A stretch of DNA of 64,000 nt, taken from positions 36,262 to 100,261 of the forward strand of contig JAJDDT010000053.1 in the NCBI GenBank assembly GCA_029260165.1. The letters are read 5' to 3'. A program made the position numbers and the translations under genes. Shown piece by piece: positions 1 through 6,466 of this stretch; the first letter of the stretch is position 1; every line of letters begins with the position of its first letter. This DNA comes from Phycisphaerae bacterium (lineage in GTDB: Bacteria; Planctomycetota; Phycisphaerae; UBA1845). Below the pieces are notes generated by a model, which did not search any database, was not told the DNA's origin, and saw only the letters and a list, made by a program, of their open reading frames with translations.

Positions 1-66
1 GAGGGGACGGAGACGATTCATGAGTTGATTGTGGGTCGTGAGTTGACGGGGTATGCGGCGTTTTAG
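1..66 (+). CDS. Acyl-CoA dehydrogenase, C-terminal end (partial)
   Basis: The window opens inside a coding frame that reads EGTETIHELIVGRELTGYAAF and stops at TAG 64-66. This is the characteristic C-terminal tail of acyl-CoA dehydrogenases, closest in pattern to the glutaryl-CoA dehydrogenase type, where EGT followed by a His and an LI-GR-TG segment contributes to the FAD/substrate site. Only 21 residues are visible, so the substrate class is inferred rather than seen. The next gene is a branched-chain-type E1 dehydrogenase, which would fit an amino-acid or acyl-CoA catabolic neighbourhood. Confidence 0.6.
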   Translation, partial: EGTETIHELIVGRELTGYAAF

Positions 67-73
67 GAATAAC

Positions 74-98
74 GCCACCCGCAAGGGGTGACGCTACA
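74..98 (+). repeat. Palindromic dispersed repeat A, copy 1
   Basis: A 25-nt element with a GCCACCC...GGGGTGAC core followed by GCTACA. It differs at two positions from copy 2 at 158-182. It lies directly after the acyl-CoA dehydrogenase stop codon, in the 153-nt gap before the E1 gene. Confidence 0.7.
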
Positions 99-157
99 GA
101 GGGAGCGCCGGTGGTAAACGGGGATTGGTTCCTGCGAACAGCGCCGTTGGTATTCTC

Positions 158-182
158 GTCACCCACAAGGGGTGACGCTACA
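158..182 (+). repeat. Palindromic dispersed repeat A, copy 2
   Basis: A 25-nt element with stem arms GTCACCC and GGGTGAC and the tail GCTACA. It is identical, in reverse orientation, to 52995-53019, about 53 kb away. It ends 37 nt upstream of the E1 start. A GTG inside it opens the E1 frame, but that is unlikely to be the true start. Confidence 0.75.
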
Positions 183-219
183 TTACAACGCGCGGTCGCG
201 CGGATGTTACGGGATAGTC

Positions 220-2484
220 ATGTCGGTATTTAATCGGGCCAGGGTTGTCGATGAGAATTTCGTGCGATTCGTTCAGAATTGGGACGGGGCGGTTGTCGAT
301 CGTCTGGATCGGTCGTCGGTGGTGGATGGTGCGTCGTCGCTGACCGGCGGGGATTTGATCGAGTTGTTGGAGTCGATGATTGTCTCGCGGCATCTGGATT
401 TGATTGCTCGGGAAATGCGGACTGAAAATAAATCTTTCTACACGATCGGCAGCAGTGGGCATGAGTGTAACTCCGTGGTCGGTCGGGTGGCGCGGCATAC
501 GGATCCGGCGTTCCTGCATTATCGCAGTGGGGGGTTCATGGCGGAGCGTTCGCGGAAGGTGCCGTCGATCGACATGGTTCGCGACACGGTGTTGTCGCAG
601 GTTGCGTGTATTGATGAGCCGATATCGGGTGGGCGTCACAAGGTTTGGGGATCGAAGCCACTGTGGGTTCCGCCGCAGACGAGCACGATTGCGAGCCATT
701 TGCCGAAGGCGGTGGGGACTGCGATGGCGTTGCAGCGTGGGGTGAAGCTGGGAGTGGATTTGCCGGTGCCGTCGGACAGCATCGTCGTTTGCAATTTTGG
801 GGATGCGACGACGAATCATGCGACGGCACAGAGTGCGTTCAACATGGCAAGTTATGCAGCCTATCAGCGTTTGCCGTTGCCGGTGCTGTTTGTGTGTGAG
901 GACAACGGGATCGGGATTTCGGTGCATACGGCGGACGGTTGGATCGCGACGAATTATGGTGGTCGTCCTGCGATGCGGTATGTGGCTGTTGATGGTTTGG
1001 ATGCGGTGGAAGCGTTTGAGGCTGCGGAGCGTGCGGTTTCGATGTGTCGCGACAAACGAGTGCCGGTGTTCCTGCATTTGAAGGTGGTGCGGTTGTTGGG
1101 GCATGCGGGGACGGATGTGGAGCTTTCGTATCATTCGGCGAAACGGGTGGAGGCGGCGGAGGCGCGCGATCCGGTGTTGGCGACGGCGAAGCGGGTGGTT
1201 GAGTCGGGGTTGATGTCGGTGGTGGAAGTTGGTGCGCTGTATGAGGATGTTCGTCGTCGTTGTCGGGAGGCGGCAGATCATGCGGTAAGTCGTCCGAAGC
1301 TGTTGACGGCGGAAGAAGTGATGAAGCCGTTGGCACCGCTGGATGTGCAGGCGGTGATGGAGGAGGCGAAGCGGTCGGCGGGGAAGGGTGCGCGGGTGAA
1401 GGCGTTTGGTGAGAAGTTGCCGGAAGATGCGCCGCCTGAGCATATGGCTCGGCAGATCAACCGGGGGTTGTATGATTTGATGGCGATGCATTCGGACATG
1501 GTGGTGTTTGGTGAGGATGTTGCGCAGAAGGGTGGGGTTTACGGGCTGACGAAGGATTTGTACAAGGCGTTTGGGAATGGGCGTGTGTTTAATACGCTGT
1601 TGGATGAGACGTCGATTCTGGGGTTGGCGCAGGGTTTTGGGTTGATGGGAATGTTGCCGTTTCCGGAGATTCAGTATTTGGCGTATTACCATAATGCGGA
1701 GGATCAGATTCGCGGTGAGGCTTGTTCGTTGCAGTTTTTCTCGACGGATCAGTTTCGCAATCCGATGGTGGTTCGGGTGGGGGCGTTTGGATATCAGAAG
1801 GGGTTTGGCGGGCATTTTCACAATGACAATTCGATTGCGGCGCTTCGGGATATTCCGAGTTTGATCGTGATAGCGCCGTCGCGAGGGGATGATGCGGTGG
1901 CGTTGTTGCGGACGGCGACGGCGATGGCGCGGGTGAGCGGTCGGGTGATTGCGTTTTTGGAGCCGATTGCGTTGTACATGACGCGGGATTTGTATGAGGA
2001 GGGGGACGGGAAATGGTGTACAGAATATCCCGCGCCGGGGGTTGTGGCTGAGATTGGAGCGCCGCGGGTTTATCATGAGGACGCGACGGATGTTTGTATT
2101 ATCACCTATGCGAACGGGGTTTATTTTTCGCTGCGTGCGGCGGCGGAGTTGGCGCGTGAGCATGGGGTGAGCGCGCGGGTGGTGGATTTGCGTTGGTTGA
2201 ATCCGTTGAATGAGGAGGCGATTGTTGAGCAGGTGTCTGAGTGTGGGGCGGTGGTTGTGGTTGATGAGGGTCGTCGGACGGGTGGGATTGGTGAGGCGAT
2301 TGTGGCTTGTGTGGCGGAGCGGTGTGATCCTGTTCCACCGGTGACGCGTGTGGCGGGACGTGACACTTATGTTCCGCTGGGACCGGCTGCCCGGTTGGTG
2401 ATGCCGACGGAGCCTGATATTGTGGCGGGTGTGATCGGGTTGCTGGATCGCCGGGGGGCGGTGTCCGGTGGCGGGTCAGAATAG
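220..2484 (+). CDS. Fused alpha/beta 2-oxoacid (branched-chain type) dehydrogenase E1
   Basis: A 754-residue thiamine-diphosphate-dependent E1, which decarboxylates 2-oxoacids and acylates the lipoyl E2. The first half is the alpha-type domain with the ThDP/Mg site, seen as GDATTNHATAQSAFN followed by CEDNGIGIS around residue 240. The second half is the beta-type transketolase-like domain (VFGEDVAQKGGVYG, DETSILGLAQGFGLMG) and a C-terminal transketolase domain. In most bacteria these are two genes, bkdA1/bkdA2 or pdhA/pdhB; here they are one polypeptide. The ATG at 220 is preferred over the in-frame GTG at 172, which lies inside a dispersed repeat. Codon use is strongly G/T-ending. The gene overlaps the convergent next gene by 9 nt. 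Substrate preference (branched-chain versus pyruvate) cannot be fixed from sequence alone. Confidence 0.9.
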   Translation: MSVFNRARVVDENFVRFVQNWDGAVVDRLDRSSVVDGASSLTGGDLIELLESMIVSRHLDLIAREMRTENKSFYTIGSSGHECNSVVGRVARHTDPAFLHYRSGGFMAERSRKVPSIDMVRDTVLSQVACIDEPISGGRHKVWGSKPLWVPPQTSTIASHLPKAVGTAMALQRGVKLGVDLPVPSDSIVVCNFGDATTNHATAQSAFNMASYAAYQRLPLPVLFVCEDNGIGISVHTADGWIATNYGGRPAMRYVAVDGLDAVEAFEAAERAVSMCRDKRVPVFLHLKVVRLLGHAGTDVELSYHSAKRVEAAEARDPVLATAKRVVESGLMSVVEVGALYEDVRRRCREAADHAVSRPKLLTAEEVMKPLAPLDVQAVMEEAKRSAGKGARVKAFGEKLPEDAPPEHMARQINRGLYDLMAMHSDMVVFGEDVAQKGGVYGLTKDLYKAFGNGRVFNTLLDETSILGLAQGFGLMGMLPFPEIQYLAYYHNAEDQIRGEACSLQFFSTDQFRNPMVVRVGAFGYQKGFGGHFHNDNSIAALRDIPSLIVIAPSRGDDAVALLRTATAMARVSGRVIAFLEPIALYMTRDLYEEGDGKWCTEYPAPGVVAEIGAPRVYHEDATDVCIITYANGVYFSLRAAAELAREHGVSARVVDLRWLNPLNEEAIVEQVSECGAVVVVDEGRRTGGIGEAIVACVAERCDPVPPVTRVAGRDTYVPLGPAARLVMPTEPDIVAGVIGLLDRRGAVSGGGSE

Positions 2485-3006
2485 CTTGTCCACGAATTGC
2501 GGGTCGGTTGGTTTTTGTGGTGGGGCGGGTGCCTGTTTTTTGAGAAACTGGTGGCTGCCTGCTTCGGTGGGTTGACCGAATTGTCCGAGCACGCCTTTGA
2601 CGGTGTCGATGGCTTCGAGGATTTCGGTGCGCGTGGTGGCGGGTTGCCTTTCGACGTATCGTTCGATGGTTGAGACCAGCTCGTCTGCGAGTTTGTTGAA
2701 CTCGCGATGACGACGGATCATCTCGATGGCCTGGGGTGGAGATGGTTTGAGTTGGCAGATCCTGCGCGCAATGACTTTAAGGGCATGGTCACTGTCGATA
2801 CGACCCAATTCGTCGAGAACGTCTGGTTTGTTGGCCAGCCATTGCGAGTGTGGGTCGTCTTTGAGGATCGCGAGTGCACGTTGGCGGTGCACTTGTTGAG
2901 CAATTTGTTTTGCATTTCGGACCATTTCTTTTCCGGGTTTCTGGCGAACCCCCATCGGGGCTCCGGGCGCATTCGTTTGTCGGGGCAGGGGCAAACTTTT
3001 CATCAT
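2476..3006 (-). CDS. Hypothetical protein, helical, basic N-terminus
   Basis: A 176-residue protein of no family I recognise. The start at 3006 is chosen because GGAG lies 5 nt upstream (ATG-ATG pair at 3001-3006); the frame stays open 12 codons further. The N-terminal ~25 residues are rich in Pro, Lys and Arg. Residues ~30-140 look helical and charged, with Gln-, Arg- and Glu-rich stretches, and the C-terminus is Pro/Gln-rich (KKQAPAPPQKPTD). There is no signal peptide or membrane segment, so it is probably cytoplasmic. Its 3' end overlaps the convergent E1 gene by 9 nt. Confidence 0.7.
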   Translation of the reverse strand: MMKSLPLPRQTNAPGAPMGVRQKPGKEMVRNAKQIAQQVHRQRALAILKDDPHSQWLANKPDVLDELGRIDSDHALKVIARRICQLKPSPPQAIEMIRRHREFNKLADELVSTIERYVERQPATTRTEILEAIDTVKGVLGQFGQPTEAGSHQFLKKQAPAPPQKPTDPQFVDKLF

Positions 3007-3318
3007 GAAGGCTCCATTCGGCGGGAGACTGTCACCCGTCACCCGTCACCGATACACATGGAAGTTACGATTTGGGTCCCTGGGATGGGAAACGCTTTTA
3101 TCTCAAGGTGGGAAAAAAATTCGCGATAGCGTCCGGGCGGAGGTGGGGTGGTTTGTTATTGGTCGTATGCGCGAAGGGTTTCATGTTCTACCTTGAATCT
3201 TCCAGTATCCGTTTGCATTCCAGTGACCCGCTCCCCAGGAGTTGAAACAGGCATTTTGAGGGTTCCAAGGCCCGCGGCGATCCGCGCGGATCAAATCAAG
3301 CCACAACCGCCATGTTTT
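3007..3318. other. Intergenic region with GTCACCC tandem and a short palindrome
   Basis: This is a 312-nt gap between two minus-strand genes, and I see no gene in it. It holds a short tandem (GTCACCC twice plus GTCACC, 3031-3050) that shares its heptamer with repeat A, and a perfect 14-nt palindrome at 3279-3292 (GATCCGCGCGGATC). The palindrome lies 27 nt past the stop of the upstream gene but has no T-tract, so it is not a classical terminator. Confidence 0.4.
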
Positions 3319-6300
3319 TCAGCCGGCGTCCGGACTCCCGAACAATTGCTGAAAATCGCCGTAATCGAGCACGTCAATAGCGCCGCTGCCATCGATGTCG
3401 GCACTGGCACAATCGCCTTCATTGGCGTCCGGGTCCATACCGACGCAGTTGGTGAAGAGATCGAAGTCGCCCAGGTCGGTATCACCATCTCCGTCGATGT
3501 CGCCGCTTGGTTCCTTGCCGGCGATCAGGGTCAACTCGACGTCAATGCGAGCACCGCAGAACAAGGTATCGTTGGCGATGCCCCGATACATTCCCGGTTC
3601 CAGCGACTTATCAATATGCCATGCGATGGCCCCCGCATCCATGTCCACCAACTCCAGCGTCTCAATCAACTCGAATCCCTGTTTAACACGAAAGATGTTA
3701 AATCGAAACTGTCCGATCGGGTGAAAATAGTCCCATTTGAACTGTACCGTTGTTCCGATCTCCACTTCCATGCCCGTTTTGGGTTCCGTCAGTGCGATCA
3801 CCGGCAGGTCGCCGCTCCCCTCACCCAGGATCGAGAAGGGTGGAGAAACGGACACCGAAGGTGGTGTGTATTCAGCATGGGTCAGTTGATATCGATAGCC
3901 ATCGTCGGCTCGCAGCGCCGGACAAAGCGTCAATGTCATGGACCCGTCAGTGATCGGGCGGCAGCGCCCCAGGCCGATACGACCGCAATCGCGATACAGA
4001 CTTGTGCAAATGGTCCCCTCTATTTCGGTGTCCCAGGCGATCTCAATCGAGTCACCAGCCATGAACGCTTCGCCGGGCGTGTTGGGGCTTAGGACCGTAA
4101 TCAATTCCGGGTTGTCCGTTGGGACGCCACACGGAGCGCACGGTTGCCCGTTCAAAGACCCGTCGTATGGCTCGACGTCCTGGAGGGGATTGAACACCAA
4201 CGGGCAGTTATCACAAGCGTCCGCGACTCCATCGCCGTCGATGTCCACCTCGCAATCGTCGGGCAAGCCGTTTCCGTCGCAGTCCGGCTCCTCCTCATTG
4301 GGAACCCCGTCGCCATCGCAATCAATCTCGCAGTCGTCCGGGATGCCGTTGCCGTCTGAATCCGATTCGCAGTCGTCAATCGAGCCGTCGCCGTCGCAGT
4401 CCGTTTCGACATGATCCGGAACACCATTCACGTTGCAGTCTTCGGACAAACCCAGTTCGATCTCGAGCTCGTCCGGGATACCGTCGCCATCGGCATCGGA
4501 CTCCGCGCCGTTGGGCAGGCCATCGCCGTCACTGTCGGCGTCGCAGTCATCGGGAATCCGATTGTGGTCTGCGTCAGGCTCGCTGCCTGGCGGCACACCG
4601 TCTTCATCACAGTCCTCGTCGATGACACAGGGTGGATTGTTGCGGAATTTTCTCATGCCAATAACGAACATGTCGGGATCGGACAATAGCCTGAATCCCA
4701 TGACACCACAAGGTTCGCATCTGGCCGCAGAAACAACCACCTGTTGCGGGCTGACGGCAGGGTCAGGGTTGAGGTAATCGAAAATCGTATTGATGAAAAA
4801 TGGGGAGATCTCAAACGTGTCATTGCACCGGATATCCAGGTCCTGGACAAATGAGATTCCTTTCAGGAAATGGAACTCACTGAAAACAATTTCGTTGTTC
4901 AGGAAATGACGAAGAGTGACACGTTGCGCATGAATCACCGGTACGTCGAAGAACAGCTTGTCACCGATCTGGTGATTTGGTATCTGGACCGCGTGAATCG
5001 CACCCTTTTGGCCCTGAAAGTCGACGTATTGAAAGAGGTCGGGGGATCCATTGTCCTCATTGAAGGATCTGATGGTACCGAATCCGGTGATCGAGCCATT
5101 CTCGGAAAGAATGCTCACTCCGTCACCGTCGAGCCTGATGTCGCCACCGACCATGTTCTGATCAGCATCGCCAAGACTGATATCACCACCTCGCGTTTGT
5201 GAGAGCGTGCGCGCGATGCGCACAACACCGGTCTTGGCCTCGAATCTGCCCGAGGTGGTGACACGAACCTCCAGGTCGGCCGTTGGCGAGATGTCGACAT
5301 CCCCACAATCGTCGCAAAGGTACTGTTCAAATCGCATTGTGCCTTCGTTGAGAAGCACGGGCGGATCGAATTTCGAGGGGCTGTCCGGTATGATACGCGA
5401 TCCTTCGAGCACCTGGATCGTCGAAGATTCCCGATTCGTTATGTCACCGTCAAGTCGCAGCGTCCCATTGGTGAAGAACTCAGGACCAATCCCCTCATTA
5501 CCCTGCAGATCGCGCCCGAGAAACAGATAGTGGTCAGGCAAAACGCGATCCTGTGGAAGTGTCAGCTTCGCCCCGCCATACACCTGGACGATTCCTGGCT
5601 GGATTGGCGTTTGGTCATCCGAGCAACCCACCTCGATTTTCGCCGTTTCGCCGCAGATGACCAACGTGCCGATTTGGTCTTCTGTCGAAGTGCGAAATGT
5701 TCCTCCACAAGCGTCAACGCGACTGACGAACGGAGAGCAGACTGTCGCGGTGGCGCCCGTGGCCACATACATACGGCTCGCGGTCATGCTTTGGGCAGTT
5801 AATGTCGCAGGCATCGCCTCCGGAATCTCAGGAAAATGGCAGCAATGATCGAGTTGCTGTTGCGTAAAATTGCCGACCACGATGGCACCCACTCCAGCCG
5901 TATCTATCTCCCCGCCGATCTCGGCCGTCCCGCTTGGCGCAACCCACAACCCACTGACGGTGGCGTCTCCAGCGACCTCAAGCGTTCCGAACACCCACGG
6001 GTTGGCACTACCTGACAGCGAGAGTACGTTCAGCGTGCCACCACCAAGCACCTGAAGGAGAGATGCCCTGACCGCACCGCCTGTGACGTTGTGTCTGATG
6101 AAAACTCGGTCGACTTGTCCAGGACTGGGTATGCAGGCGCATTCGTTCGGTGTTTTCGGCAAACAATCAGGTAAGACGTTTCCCCACGTAGCAGGTGATG
6201 ACCAACTGCCGTCTTGCTGTGACGTGTACATGCATCCTGGTGGCGCACTGTCGGCGAGAACCGATTTTCCAGTGCCGAGACAGATCAGACCGATAATTAC

Positions 6301-6327
6301 AGCCGAATTCAAACGTACCCAATACAT
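3319..6327 (-). CDS. Large secreted protein, TSP3 repeats and dockerin-like end (paralog 1)
   Basis: A 1002-residue exported protein. The start is the ATG at 6327, which has AAGGGAG seven nt upstream and opens directly into a signal peptide (MYWVRLNSAVIIGLICLG...VLA). The mature N-terminus has a DGSWSSPATWGN motif seen in G8-like/beta-helix surface proteins. Residues ~70-540 resemble a beta-helix of G/S/T/V-rich rungs. From ~575 to 715 come D-x-D-G-D-G-type thrombospondin type 3 calcium repeats (DSDGDGLPNGAESDADGDG). Ig-like or FN3-like segments follow, and the last ~60 residues form a duplicated dockerin-like domain (GDIDGDGDTDLGDFDLF, ADIDGSGAIDVLDYGDF). It is a tandem paralog of the next gene upstream. 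The function is unknown; surface location or adhesion is inferred. No cohesin is visible in the window. Confidence 0.85.
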   Translation of the reverse strand: MYWVRLNSAVIIGLICLGTGKSVLADSAPPGCMYTSQQDGSWSSPATWGNVLPDCLPKTPNECACIPSPGQVDRVFIRHNVTGGAVRASLLQVLGGGTLNVLSLSGSANPWVFGTLEVAGDATVSGLWVAPSGTAEIGGEIDTAGVGAIVVGNFTQQQLDHCCHFPEIPEAMPATLTAQSMTASRMYVATGATATVCSPFVSRVDACGGTFRTSTEDQIGTLVICGETAKIEVGCSDDQTPIQPGIVQVYGGAKLTLPQDRVLPDHYLFLGRDLQGNEGIGPEFFTNGTLRLDGDITNRESSTIQVLEGSRIIPDSPSKFDPPVLLNEGTMRFEQYLCDDCGDVDISPTADLEVRVTTSGRFEAKTGVVRIARTLSQTRGGDISLGDADQNMVGGDIRLDGDGVSILSENGSITGFGTIRSFNEDNGSPDLFQYVDFQGQKGAIHAVQIPNHQIGDKLFFDVPVIHAQRVTLRHFLNNEIVFSEFHFLKGISFVQDLDIRCNDTFEISPFFINTIFDYLNPDPAVSPQQVVVSAARCEPCGVMGFRLLSDPDMFVIGMRKFRNNPPCVIDEDCDEDGVPPGSEPDADHNRIPDDCDADSDGDGLPNGAESDADGDGIPDELEIELGLSEDCNVNGVPDHVETDCDGDGSIDDCESDSDGNGIPDDCEIDCDGDGVPNEEEPDCDGNGLPDDCEVDIDGDGVADACDNCPLVFNPLQDVEPYDGSLNGQPCAPCGVPTDNPELITVLSPNTPGEAFMAGDSIEIAWDTEIEGTICTSLYRDCGRIGLGRCRPITDGSMTLTLCPALRADDGYRYQLTHAEYTPPSVSVSPPFSILGEGSGDLPVIALTEPKTGMEVEIGTTVQFKWDYFHPIGQFRFNIFRVKQGFELIETLELVDMDAGAIAWHIDKSLEPGMYRGIANDTLFCGARIDVELTLIAGKEPSGDIDGDGDTDLGDFDLFTNCVGMDPDANEGDCASADIDGSGAIDVLDYGDFQQLFGSPDAG

Positions 6328-6409
6328 GCAACAACTCCCTTTCGGGGCAATTTGCGTCCGATAAGTGTTTCCGTTTGGCATCGCCTGAATGGAACGGTCC
6401 CATCCCGCA
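6321..6409 (-). promoter_or_regulatory. Conserved 5' leader of paralog 1 with RBS-sequestering hairpin
   Basis: This 89-nt block differs at one base from 9457-9545, the leader of paralog 2. On the minus strand the Shine-Dalgarno AAGGGAG sits in the 3' arm of a small hairpin, CCC-GAAA-GGG, framed by GCAA/TTGC. The single difference between copies changes A to G in the GCAA arm and keeps pairing as G-U. The block also contains GGACGCAAA, which recalls part of the c-di-GMP-I (GEMM) core, but no complete riboswitch fold could be drawn. Confidence 0.45.
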
Positions 6410-6466
6410 ATTCACAATAATCGAAAAAACGGTCCGCGTGTCGGAAAAATTATCCTGCCCGCGCCC

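Noticed and set aside
172..219. GTG at 172 as the E1 start
   Set aside because: It lies within a dispersed palindromic repeat and has no RBS; the 16 added residues match no E1 N-terminus.
178..2163. 661-codon open frame on the minus strand opposite the E1 gene
   Set aside because: It is a composition shadow of the G/T-ending codons in the E1 gene: Arg/His/Pro-rich, no domain, no RBS. The E1 frame carries full ThDP motifs.
3279..3292. GATCCGCGCGGATC as a terminator
   Set aside because: A perfect palindrome but without loop or T-tract.
4150..4630. Possible CRISPR or tandem DNA repeat array in the paralog genes (also 7300-7780)
   Set aside because: The periodicity comes from codons of the Asp/Gly-rich calcium-binding repeats; there are no spacers.
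6321..6409. c-di-GMP-I (GEMM) riboswitch
   Set aside because: Only GGACGCAAA and a GAAA hairpin resemble it; the second stem and receptor are missing, so it is not called as a riboswitch.
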